Assembly: GCA_003956705.1 (NCBI GenBank)
Contig: QZCP01000188.1
Span: forward strand, 5,433 to 69,432
Source of the DNA: Brevipalpus yothersi
Taxonomy: Eukaryota; Arthropoda; Arachnida; Trombidiformes; Tenuipalpidae
Length of the DNA: 64,000 nt
Direction: 5' to 3'
Program-made: the position numbers and the translations under genes
In this document: one piece after another, positions 22,665 through 34,382 of the stretch
Position numbering within the stretch: position 1 is the stretch's first letter
Layout of the letters: each line of letters begins with the position of its first letter
The notes under the pieces: generated by a model
What the model saw: only the letters and a program-made list of their open reading frames with translations
The model's database searches: none
Told to the model about the DNA's origin: nothing

Positions 22665-25600
22665 GGTAACAAATCAAGGGCTGATTCTCCATGAAATTGA
22701 TTCATTTCACTAGTTGAAGAGCAAAAAAATCTAATAAGAAAAAATTTTTGAAACCTTGTGGATAAAATTTTCTTCTAGGCTGATGGATTATGTCATTTCA
22801 TGGACAAAATGCAATTAATTTAAGTGCAATCTCATTCTTCAGGCTTGATTAAGCTACGACATCTAGCTTCTACAAGCCTATTGAAATTATTCATTATGTT
22901 AAAAAATCCAAAAAATGAGAATCAATTTTCTAGCTCTGATGACCCCTATCCCGATAGATTTTTATCTAAGACTGATAAACTGGAGAATAAGTCTAAAATC
23001 CTCTCTCGATAATTTATACGATTATGGGACTGAAATAGAACAATTTCAATATCAGAAACGCATAACTTCATGGAAAATTCCATTAGATATTCCATTAGAC
23101 CCATTAGATGGATGAAGTGGCTGTATTAGAACATTGACATGAATAATAATGTTAATAAACTTCAAGTTTAAGTTCATTTATACACGTGAATACAATGGCA
23201 ATGCTATATCTGTTCTAATGTACATCATGTATATCATTTTGAATCAAACTCTTCTCAGAAGCGATGAACCTGAACACATAAACTTATGTGTATGATGATA
23301 CATGTATTATATCGCTCATTTTGATAACTATTCAAGCAATACCCTGAAATATGGCCAAAATTGAATTCACCAATCTGACCGTGTTGCCAAAGTTCAGCCA
23401 TTCGAAGATGTATGAACTCACATCACTATTTTCCCTCTCCTCGAAATTTTATCTTTCATGGTATTTGATACCAAGTTAATCATTGGCCACATTCCAAACA
23501 ATATGCATTTCGACTGACTATTACTCTCACTAACGGTAGACAGTAAGATGTCTTGAAATTGAATACCCAATTCATCTCATGAAAAATTTACTGTCGGAAC
23601 GAGTGAATGTGGTCAATAAACTCGAAAATTTGCTCTAAATGTCCGAAAAGATAATTTAATAACCAGAAAAGAGAATGTTCACGATTCGAAAGCAAGATTG
23701 AGCTCTAAAATTTTAAACATTAAGTTAGCAGCAACTTTTTACTTTGGTTTTGGAAACAGAGAATTGTTTCGCCATTCAAATAACAATCACATATGGTAAA
23801 CTATTGAAACTGCTAACTACAATGGAAATCAAAATCAAATTCATTTTGAGTGTTCCTAATTCAAGAAAGCCCCCAAAATTCTCATCAAACTCCAGCAAGC
23901 AACTTGTAGAGCTCTATTTTATCTTGGTAAACTGAAATTTACTTTAGAATATCTCCTTCAATTGAGTAAAACTGTTTACTCCAAACTTTATTTGATGTGA
24001 AATAATTTCGAGTAGGATAGACAGTAGTTTGTATTTGTTTTCACTCAAGCAACCAATCTTTTCCAGCATCTTGTCAAAAAGTTTAAGCATTCTTGGCATA
24101 ATGGCACAGGAATAAATCAATATTTTGTTCCTCATGATCTGGAACAATAAAATCTAAGCTAATGAGGATAACATGAAATGATGTTAGAAGACAATACAGA
24201 TTGAAAACAATTATAAGTGTATAGTTTTGTGGAACTCTAATTAAAATTTTACACAAAAGATGCTCTAACTCAGTATTCCCTCAGGATTAAGAAACAAACT
24301 TCATCTGTGAGCTTCAAATTAATCCAAATTTTCAGAATTAATTGTCCATCACCATTAGTTTCCACCTTAAGTTCATCTAGAGTGTTAATATTCAAATAAC
24401 AGAGAATGATTTATTGATAGGATTCACGGCCATGAAAAATCTCAGAGAATCCGAACTAAATTATAATCGAGCATAGAATTAGTAACATAAATGCTCTGGG
24501 TTGGTTCAAGAATACTTTTTCTGACCTCCTTTCCGTGTTTTCAATCATAAAAAATTAGTGAAAAGACCTCTTTTCCAGTGAATGTCTCCTTCATGATTCA
24601 ACCCTTTCAGTTATTTAGAAAAGTGATACAAAACATTGAATTTAGGTGACCTAGAATTCAATAATTCACAAGAACTTTTCAGAACTCTCTCTCTCTTAAT
24701 TTGTAATGTAAAATGTCCCCTCTTTTTGTGGTTATAATGGGAAACGATAGTTGAAGTTCTCGAATAATTTCACAACCGAGAACACGCTTGCTCTGGGTTT
24801 TCCTAGGGAAGAGGATTCAAATATGGTACCATCATCATGATCGTTCTAAAGATGAAAATAAATATTGGAACTCCGATGCATAAGCCACCCATAAAATCCA
24901 TTCAAATGTGGAAAATAGGCAAGGAAAACTGCTGACTTAAATGTTGAAAATATTTGAACATTCATCTTTAGACTCATGCTTTCTTTGAAAGAAACATTCG
25001 AAGATGATCAATTATGGCAATGAATCAGAAAATAGATTGAAAGAAGCTTCCGGGAAAAACCGTTAAGACAGCAGTCTCTTCCGCATGGGAATACGATTCA
25101 CCACCATATGCATCTGAATTATGAACTTTTCACAGTATAATTTACAATTAGCATGAGATACAGAGCTGTTAAATGTACATATTTTATTAATTAGGGAATA
25201 GCTGCATCGAATAAAGTCTTCTCATGCAAAAACAATTCATGCAAAGAGATCGTCGATGACAATATGCAATTTGCAAATTCGATTCAAATAATGGAGCTCA
25301 AAGGAATACATTTAATGAAAAACAAAAAAAAGGACTCACAATGACAATGATCGGAAACCATTATCGGTTGCAGAGAAATTGAAATGACACAGGATGAAAG
25401 TTTAAGAAAATACAAAAAGAACTGATCATTTTCGATCGAATATCTTTACATCAGCCCATAGCACTTGGATTCCTTTTCCAACTAGTCTAAAAACAATGTT
25501 CAACTAACAAAACCTCAATGCTGTTCCGATATTTTAACATAAGACTTGTAAAATGACGAATTGAGAGCAGTAAATCGTGGAATATCTTCTCTTCTCTTCT

Positions 25601-25686
25601 CTCTCTTGTTCGACTCTATGAATATTCAGATGGGTTAGTTAGGTAAGCGTTTGTGGAAGCATTTTCCTAAAATAAAATCTCATCGC

Positions 25687-25723
<37 letters not shown>

Positions 25724-26912
25724 AAAAATTCATGAGGAAATGAGCAACTCGAAAAGTTTGAGAGAAAGAGAGACAGAAAGATCATCATGTTTTAAAAGAG
25801 AGCCACAGTACGAACTTGGTGGAAGAGGGAAACAAACCATGAACAAAAAAAATCGAGTGCATTGATCTTAAAGAGAAAGAAGGGAACAACTTAGATGCTG
25901 TCTTTTCATTTAGCGAAGTTGATGAACATAATTACTTGTTTTCTTTTTTCATTGTCTAGTATGGATAAAAAATCTTTTCTCGCCCAACATGATTCTTTTT
26001 TCGGGATGCTGTCGAAATTTTCGACCGTGTAGCATTCCTATTCTGGGTTAGCAATGTTATGCGGAGAATTCTGATTGATTTCCTGTGATCCTTACTTGGA
26101 CGATTACAGTTACTGTTTTGTAGACTGAAGAAAGTGAGTAAAATATCGTTCTCAAATACACAGTTATTGGAAGATATAATTGCCTTTCTTACTCTCGACT
26201 AAATTTCCTAAAAATTCAGTGAGGTGTAATTTTAAATAACACAAAATTGACGAGCATAAGCTCCGAATGCTGAATAAATTCATTAAAAAAATGCATAAAA
26301 TTGAAAGTTTTGGTGATCAAGTTAGTAATAAGACGATAGAGTAAGTTTAACACAAAGTACCGTTAGAAATTGATCTTCATGAAGAAGATGCATCTTCTTC
26401 TGTTGAGAAAAAAATTATGAATAAAAGAATGAATGGAAAAAGGTTCCTGCTCTTGGCATGTAACTCTAATTTCTACTTTTACTGATCGGTACACGATTAA
26501 GATGGCAAAATTGAGGATCAATAGAAACTGATTCAAAAAAGAGAAAGAGAGAGAAAGAAAAGAAGATCAGTGAGCTCAAGAGCAATTCGGGTGATCGAAC
26601 GTCTCATTTCGAAACAATCGATATTGCCTTTATCTTTCTTGTATCCGAGAGAAGGAGACAATCGAAAGTATTGTGAGATCATTGATTTTAATAGACACTC
26701 TTGAAAACTTTATTTTGAAATGGTTCGATATTCAGATTGAAATGAATTCATCAATGTGTGATGTTTATCTGTCAGTTCGTTGACAAAGTCATGTTCATCG
26801 ATCTGTGGACAGTACAAACATAGATGATTGTATACAATTTACCCAATGATCAATCCAGTCCATTGGTGGATGTTTAATTATATTTTTCCTTTGATCTCAT
26901 CTTTTCAATTAG
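22665..26912. other. Gene-poor region of about 4.2 kb
   Basis: No gene could be supported; short open frames are AT-rich and lack recognisable features. A (CT)n tract sits at 25690-25720 and GA-rich stretches at about 25750-25880 and 26540-26565. It probably holds innexin upstream sequence and, at the right end, missing 5' exons of the next gene. Confidence 0.55.
25690..25720. repeat. (CT)n microsatellite
   Basis: About 30 uninterrupted bases of CT repeat in the gene-poor region. Confidence 0.95.
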
Positions 26913-27823
26913 ATCCCCTGTTCATGCCATCCCATGTGAATAGTGTTCATCAATTTGTGCGGACACTCTTTTTTCCGAAAATTATTCGCGAAGAATTGTC
27001 AACCTCATATGATGGCTCGAGTTTCAGTGATGCGTTTCCAATAGCTCACAAAACAATTCAATTATCATCAGGTAAGTTTTATTTGATTACTCAATTTTTG
27101 AATAATGATTGTTTTTGTGAATATAATGTTTTTCGTTGACTTAGGCCAACCAGCAAGCCGACAGGCTCCAGCAGGACCATTACCAAGACCCATCCAAAAT
27201 TCGGAGGAAGGCTACTTTGATCCTGTGAGATGGCCTTTGACAAATTTTCGACGTCCGAGATCTAATTTTCGATCAACTTTTGGTGAACACAAATCGGATA
27301 ATTTTTTTCCTGATGATGAAGATGATTTTCACCATGCTTCTTCATGGCCTAATCGTAAAAGCAATATGATCAGAGGTTATCGACATGATGGTGATAAAAG
27401 ATTTCCATTCTCTCCATCATCAGATGAGGGGAGAAAATTCCAAAGGCCAATTTCACATGGTAAATTTCCAGAGATGGATAATTTCCCTTCAAATACTGAA
27501 CCTGATTCTTATGGGAATGTTCAATCAATCCATTATGATGACTATGATCAACCAGAAACATTCAGCTCACAAGAATATTCTGGGGGACCACCATCAACCT
27601 CACCATCATTATCCAGGCCATCATCGTCGGAAGATTACTATCATTCTGGAGAATCTGATGATTTCACAGCCAATTCACCTAGAGAATCGGGAATTTCATA
27701 TTACGATGATGATCGAGATGACGGTCATATCCCCTATCATGATAGTTATGAGGATATTGAAGAATCGTATTCAAACCCATCAGAAATTATTTCCACAAAG
27801 CAACAACCAACAAATCAGCCAAG
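26913..27823 (+). CDS. Unrecognised acidic Ser/Pro/Asp-rich protein (both ends unresolved)
   Basis: Two exons join well: 26913-27071 and 27145-27823, with TTTTCAATTAG and GACTTAG acceptors, GTAAGT and GTAAGC donors and phase 1 between them. They encode about 279 residues of non-repetitive but low-complexity sequence with many Asp, Ser, Pro, Tyr and His, for example FPDDEDDFHHASSWP, YDDYDQPETFSSQEY and ISYYDDDRDDGHIPYHDSY. I recognise no family; it looks intrinsically disordered. The 5' end is open: either the frame continues upstream to an ATG at 26846 or a first exon lies further left. The last visible donor (phase 2) could join 27896, giving SCTSPYN then stop, or 28235, ending RSRIDHFHEPHW. 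Coding status rests on splice sites and frame length only. Confidence 0.55.
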
Positions 27824-28040
27824 GTAAGCATTCCATAGTACAGCTGAATAATTGGAAGTTCTGTACGATTGTATTGAAGAATTGATGAATTTTAGCTGTA
27901 CCAGCCCGTACAACTGAATTTAAACTAGCTCTCTCTCGCTCGTTCTTTCTTTCTCTCTCTCCTTTCTCTCTACTTGACTAGATCATTTCGGAAAACTTCC
28001 AGGGAGAAGAGAGAGATGGACAATAGAGCTAATCTCCTTC

Positions 28041-28045
<5 letters not shown>

Positions 28046-28132
<87 letters not shown>
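28046..28132. repeat. (CT)n microsatellite
   Basis: Long uninterrupted CT repeat of about 87 bases, followed by TTTCTC variants. It lies just past the unrecognised acidic protein gene. Confidence 0.97.
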
Positions 28133-28139
<7 letters not shown>

Positions 28140-28234
28140 TCTCTTTTTTTCTATCTTCAGATTATTTTCTCTGTTTGGGTTTTCCCGTTTTTTTCTCTTG
28201 CTAGTGATTAACTCATTATCCGATTACTTTTACC

Positions 28235-28389
28235 AGATCAAGAATCGACCATTTCCACGAGCCACATTGGTGACAGCTAATGTATCCCAAGGCGTAATGG
28301 TAGCAAATTGGTGGCAGAATTTTCGAGAATATGTTCCTGAAATCGGTCAGGATGATAATTGGCCTGATATTGAATGTAACTTTTGGTAG
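28235..28389 (+). CDS. Possible terminal exon of unknown protein
   Basis: After a pyrimidine-rich acceptor (TTTTACCAG) the frame stays open for 51 codons to a TAG. Its composition is protein-like (PFPRATLVTANVSQGV, ANWWQNFREYVPEIG, DNWPDIECNFW). The phase needed (0) does not match the donor at 27824, so it may belong to an alternative transcript of the acidic protein gene, to another gene, or be chance. I recognise no domain. Confidence 0.25.
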
Positions 28390-29172
28390 TGTTACAAATT
28401 AGTGGATAAAATGCAGCCCGTTTTGGCTGAAAAACAAAACTTTTGAAATTTAATCACTTTCACGATATGAGAGAAAAGTTTGTCAAAACTATTATGATAA
28501 TCACAATCCGTATCGGAAACAGTATACGATCTCACGAGGAATCCATCTCATTAAGGCCGATAGTTCATCTATCGATGGATGTTAATATTTTTGCTTTTCT
28601 CTAGAAGAAAAATGCTAACAAATGACAATAAAATCCAAGTCCAAAATGTATTTTGGCTCAAAAGGTGACAAAGGAGATTTTTGGGTTTCAATGAGAATTA
28701 TTGTAGAGGGTTATCTTCCAGGCGATCAATTTGATTTCATAGAAATACCAGCCTGAAATCAAATTAGAAAAATTTCCCACCAACCAAAATAACTGCTATA
28801 TTACATGCTAAATTAACACTTCCCTCTGATTAGAGTGGCCTTCAGAATCTTATGATGAAATGATCCCAATACATGTAATCGGGTCCATGGAAAGTCTTTG
28901 AACCAGGAATTAGTGCGGAAGAGGAAAATCTTTTCCGCAGGTCAATGAAATAACTAAACTAGCTCTAGATGGGTTGATCTTTTTTCAAGAGCAAACCAGG
29001 CAAATCAGGACCAGTTATTGATAAGAGAGAGAGAGAGAGACCCAAAAAATTGACATTTGATGATATTAAATCACAGCTCTCTCTCTCTCTCTCAATAGTC
29101 ATTGCACCAAGTCAAGCTAACTACCCCGATCATACAAATGATAATGATTTGGAAAGTAAATATTTTCAAGTT

Positions 29173-29226
<54 letters not shown>

Positions 29227-29486
29227 ATCAGCAAGTTCGCTGGAAGTGAAAATAAGCGGCTTTAAGTTCCCGAAAATGATCAGTTTTGATTGTGAACGTG
29301 AGGAAGACAAGTTAAGAGTGGGTCCAGTATTGTTGTGTACACATTCCATAGTAGCAAGTGAATTTTTGTCTAATATTTTTCGCACTACATTGTTGTGAAT
29401 TTCATCAGTATCTCAATTAGATTTTGTTTATCATTTTTGTACCTGTTCAGTTCTTTTTGGTGTGATTTTCGGATATTCGATTAAAT
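28390..29486. other. Intergenic region with GA/CT repeats
   Basis: No supported gene. It holds (GA)n at about 29023-29040, (CT)n at about 29077-29093 and a longer (AG)n tract at 29174-29222. Confidence 0.6.
29174..29222. repeat. (AG)n microsatellite
   Basis: About 49 uninterrupted bases of AG repeat, roughly 260 bp upstream of the small secreted peptide gene. Confidence 0.96.
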
Positions 29487-31062
29487 ATGAATTTCATGTC
29501 AGTTTTTGTTATCTCCATGGCATTCTTTGTTTCGGCAATCGTTTGCCGTCCACAATTTGTTGGAGTGAATATTCCGTAAGTATAGCAAAATTTTTCCCCA
29601 AAGAATATGAAGAGCAGATCTTTGATATTTTACATTTTGCTACACCAACAAAAGATTTCTATTCAATCTGTTATAAATTGCAACAGTTCGAACAATTATT
29701 TTTCATGAAGCCAATTAAAAAGCATTGAATACAAGTGAATCAAGGTTTTTTGTTAGTTACTTAAATCTTTCTCAAGCTTATTGTGAGCCTAAAAAATTGG
29801 AATAAAGGTCAAAAACAGCTTCCCAAATTTTGAGAGGAAAAAATATCGATACTAAACGTAGAATAATTCATTATCGACAATAGTTAAGGCATTACCAATA
29901 CATCTCGAAGGGAGATCAGTGATAAAAGTTTTTCAAACTTTTTTCATGATAAATTGGTATTTTTTCTTCTTGATCTGATTTAAAAGTAGAATCAATTCTA
30001 TTTTATTTGTGAATACAAGTTGAGCAATTGCCAAAAGTTAATGTTGATGTGCTTATTTGATGATCCTTCTATTATTTATCAGTGGAATCGAAAAAAGTGT
30101 CCATTTTTTTGAAAGATCATTTGGGCAATTAAAATATACTCACATTTCCTTGAACTTGACCATTCACCTTTCAGGAAACAATTTCCTAAAATTTATCAAT
30201 TCACATATAAGTAGTGAAAAATTTTGAAGTTCAAATTGTATAATTAACTTCCTCTTCTCATAGCTTCTCATAGATAGAGGAAAAATTTCAATTTTGTGAC
30301 TTTCCAAATTTGTTGAACACTCAAATGAGGATGAAACGTCATTAAGAAACTAAAATTGAATTGTTTCTGAATAAAGAATCATCTATCAAGTAATTATGTC
30401 ACCAAAGAAGAGAGTTTTTTCATTGAGTAATAATACAAAGTTAATTTCAAGGTGATCCAAGTGAATGAAAATCAAATTTCAATACAGTGACACTATAGTC
30501 TTTTGATAATTTATTTATTCCTTCATTTGAATGTGTATGTACATTCACTAATTCTTGCCATTATTTTCCTCTTGAGACAAACTTTGGATTGGAATCATTT
30601 TACTCACCTCATTTTTAATGAATAAACCATCATTTCTGTATGTGTTAGTGTGTGTAGCGAAAATTTTTCTCATAGTTCACAGTTTTTATCATGAAATAAG
30701 AGAAGAAGAAAAATGATCAGGGCTTATGGCCTCAATTTTCATGTGTATGTGTATACACATTCTTTGGATTCTCTCTCATTTTAATACACTCACAAACACT
30801 GTGTGCCTACAAACTGAATATTTGGGTTAATAATAACAACAATTGATTGATATTTTTTTTTCTCGCTCTCTCTCTCTCTCTCTTCTTTCATCAACACTTG
30901 TTGCCACACCAAATACCCAGAGGAATATACAATATGGATCTAACTCGTAATCATTATGGCACTGGATTAGGTATTGATGTTCTAGGTGGCCTTGTTCGTG
31001 TGGGTGTTGATCGGGCACGCTATGGAGGACGTCGGATTGTGGATGTTTTTGTCGGCAAATAA
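29487..31062 (+). CDS. Small secreted glycine-rich peptide, unrecognised
   Basis: Exon 1 (29487-29575) encodes MNFMSVFVISMAFFVSAIVC, a textbook signal peptide, followed by RPQFVGVNI; it ends in a CC-GTAAGT donor. Exon 2 (30921-31062) begins after a CACCAAATACCCAG acceptor and completes the proline codon, giving a 76-residue precursor. The mature part is rich in Gly, Arg and Val (GTGLGIDVLGGLVRVGVD, RARYGGRRIVDVFVGK), has no cysteine if cleavage is after VC, and carries a dibasic RR. It could be a cationic antimicrobial-like peptide, a neuropeptide precursor or a small cuticle protein; I do not recognise the family. The 1.35 kb intron makes the join an inference from phase and signal peptide. 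Confidence 0.6.
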
Positions 31063-31295
31063 TAATTGATCTATTGAATGATGATTGGGAAAATAATTCA
31101 AATGGAACGTATTGATCATAATTATATCTATATATATACATAAATAATATTTTGATGAATATTTTTCACACACATATCTATACTGTATGTGTGTGTGTGT
31201 GTGAATCACATTTGTGTAATTTTAATTCTTCCTTTTTCATTAGCCATCCCTTTCCCACCTTGATCATAAAGAAATGAATTGAACATTTATCAAGA

Positions 31296-31301
31296 AATAA
31301 A
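31296..31301 (+). terminator. Polyadenylation signal AATAAA downstream of the small peptide gene
   Basis: Hexamer about 235 nt past the stop codon at 31062, in AT-rich sequence. Assignment to this gene is by position only. Confidence 0.4.
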
Positions 31302-32265
31302 ATTGAATATTATCTTCACATTTAGCATTCATTTTTCGATAAGTGTCATGAACTGACATCCGATAGGTTGAAGTAGAGTTCTGATAGTTACAATTTAGAG
31401 ATCATTGAGTTTGTAAAATGCCTTATTTGATTTAATGAATTTTTCATCAAAATTGTCCTTTTCGAAGAGTATGGAGCAATAATTCAGGAGTAAACATGAG
31501 TAAGAGGTTAAGGTAATTTTCTTTAACAAAAAATAATATCATCATCTGAATAAGTATTGACTTTTAACGTCATATCAAAAAAATTTTCACCTTCCTTTTT
31601 CATACGAGTAAGTGTTAAGTATTGAGGTGAGAAATATATTATCATTCTGAGATGGTGATATTTTGATAATTATTTGGGAGCTAGAAAAATTATTATTAAC
31701 TGATTTTGTTGCTTAACGGTAATTATGATTGCATATTCATCCATAAGGGTAGAGAGAAAAGAAATTCGGTACTATCCTTTCGGACATGGTCCGAAAAAGT
31801 GAGGAAGAAAATGGTAGATGTAACGAATCAAATATCGGCTGCTGTGAGTTGAATATACACAACAATTTAGGTCAGTAACGATAGACAAATTATAAATGAG
31901 TAAGTGTGTGTGTGTGTATGTGTAACTGTAAGTGATATAAAAACGACCAAAACGAAAGATGAAGAGCTACATTGATGATGGTGGCAAATCGGTGACAATA
32001 TTCGTGTTCTAATAATACTTTTTTTACGCGTTTCATCAGCAGGCAGAGAAGAAGAGAAAGAAATACAGTTATACAGTTGATCTTATGGACAGTGAAAGAA
32101 AAAAATCATGCAATACTCAACAATCTACATTGACAGTAGCATAACTTTTACTTATTCACGTAATTCAGTACACATGATATATGCTGATATTTATCGAGAT
32201 GAAACATGGACCGGATGAAGATAATGATCACGATGAGAACACGAAAAATTGTAATCGAAAGACCT

Positions 32266-32267
<2 letters not shown>

Positions 32268-32342
<75 letters not shown>

Positions 32343-32354
32343 AAGAGAGAGGAG

Positions 32355-32395
<41 letters not shown>

Positions 32396-32397
32396 GA
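32268..32397. repeat. (GA)n tract, perfect then imperfect
   Basis: About 70 bases of perfect GA repeat to 32338, followed by about 60 bases of GA with AAAG interruptions. Confidence 0.96.
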
Positions 32398-34382
32398 ATG
32401 TTATGCTCTTTTCTCTCTCCTTTTTTTTGGACGACAACATGCATTGAGAGACAGACAGAAAGATTACATCAACAATCACTGAATCTGTTTACATGTATGT
32501 GTGTAAATGAATTTCTATAAAATTTATCAACTTATTTGGTTACTGTGATTGTCTGTATATTTGTGTCATCAATTGTCATATTTGATGATGATTGGAGAAT
32601 ATTGAAATATGGAGTGATGATGGAAAGATGATCTTCTGAAAGAGAGATCAACACGAATCAGCTTTTTGATCAACATTCACCTCTTCTTCTTCTTCCTCTT
32701 CAATATATATCAACATCAAACGCAGGCATTTTTCTTCACTGGTGATCTTGATCATTTTATCCATTGTTTGATCATCATCTTTTCTTCTTTCCACATCTAT
32801 TTGATAGGGAAGAGAAAATAAATTATCTGATTCTCCTCTTCAACATACAAGAGAATAAGTGATCGTGATTTAGTAACCTCCTACTTCTTCTCTCATCATT
32901 ATCACAATCAATACATAGCCACAAATTGGACCACAAACCCAAAGAGCTATTGAAATTTTTATTTGTGATTAAGTCTGTTTTTTATAGATCCAAAGTCAAG
33001 TAACACACTCACGGATACACAATCAGAGCCCTCGCAAAATCATTCACAACATTGATTAATGTAAATAGTCCTGGTTGGTTATACATTGTATACCTTGGTG
33101 TCCTCAATGTAATCTCATCTCATCAACAGCCAACAGCTAAACAACCAATAATAATAACAACACAACACACACACACACTATCAATAGTCAAAGCCTAAAT
33201 TAGCTTTCGTTCTTGATTTATCTAAAAGAAAGAGAGAGAGGAAAAAAATTCATATCATTCAGTCTATCAATTTTTTATACACTTAGTATATACACAACCA
33301 AAGGAGAGAGAAAAAGAAAGGAGATTTTTGTGTTTGTGAATTTTTCATTATATATATCAAGAAAGAGATCATAATTGTACAGCCATGTTGAAATGAATGC
33401 AAAGTATATGTGTGTATACTCAAATGATGTGGTCACAGAGCAAAAAGAAAGTCATCATCCACAATCAACACATACTCGCCATCATTGGTTGAAATTAATT
33501 GATCACCACCATCATCAGCACATATACCACTTGAAATGATGGCTAAAAGATGATGATAGTCATGATCATGCTGAGAGAGACTTACCAATGAGTTTACTTG
33601 AAATGAATCATCATTGAATTACAACACACTCATATAAACACTTTTTCCAGGCCTCAATCAACACATTACATCTGTACATTGTGATTATTCTTCTCTCTCT
33701 CTCTCTCTCTTGATTCAAGAAGATTTTCACTCATTGCACAAACAATTCCACCTCACCAACGGCATTAATCGTTTGATTGCAACTTACAGCTCTTTGGAAA
33801 AAAAGACAAATTTATATATAAAATATATGTTCCACCAATCGTCAATATCAACAATATCAAAGATAAAAATATAATACATATATACATGTATGAATCGTTA
33901 TACTTGTCAAAAAGGCTTGAAAATCAAATTCAATATCTTTTTGACACATTTTTTTTCATCATCTTCTTCTTCCTTACATTTCTTCTATGTGTGTATGTGC
34001 ACTGTGAACATTTTCTACTCTCTTCAGTTGATCGCTTCTGTGAGTAAGTGTCATCAAGATATATAAGTTGCAATTGACAATAGTGTTTCAAGGGTAATTC
34101 ATGGTCAGCTTATCATTTTAATTGAACATACTCACTTCTGAATTGTGTGTATGTATGTTTGTGTATTTTACTCGAAACTCAATTATTCTATCTCTTTCTC
34201 TTCCTTTCTCTCTCTCTTTTTATGCTTCCATTTCATCTAACTGTTATGATCAGTTTCAAGATTGTGGTAAAAGATATATTTTCATCACACATTTTCCACT
34301 ATTCTGACCTCCACCACATCAAGTCGACAATATATATCATTATTGAGCAACACATAACGCATCAAAAGAAATCATCATCAAT

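Larger units (their letters stand above)
31063..34382. other. Intergenic region with GA microsatellites
   Basis: No supported gene in about 3.3 kb. It contains the large GA tract at 32268-32397 and several short GT and CA runs. The frames across it are poly(Arg-Glu) or poly(Leu-Ser) artefacts of GA repeats. The right end should hold the 5' UTR or promoter of the kinase gene. Confidence 0.6.

Noticed and set aside
22680..22705. Upstream start of the innexin open frame
   Set aside because: The resulting N-terminus does not resemble innexins; the start at 22664 with a 70-bp intron does.
27370..27885. Open frames overlapping the acidic protein exon in other frames (one His/Ile/Met-rich)
   Set aside because: Shadows of the Asp/Ser-rich exon; only the frame with matching splice phases was kept.
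32148..32520. Overlapping open frames on both strands reading poly(Arg-Glu) or poly(Leu-Ser)
   Set aside because: Pure products of the (GA)n microsatellite.
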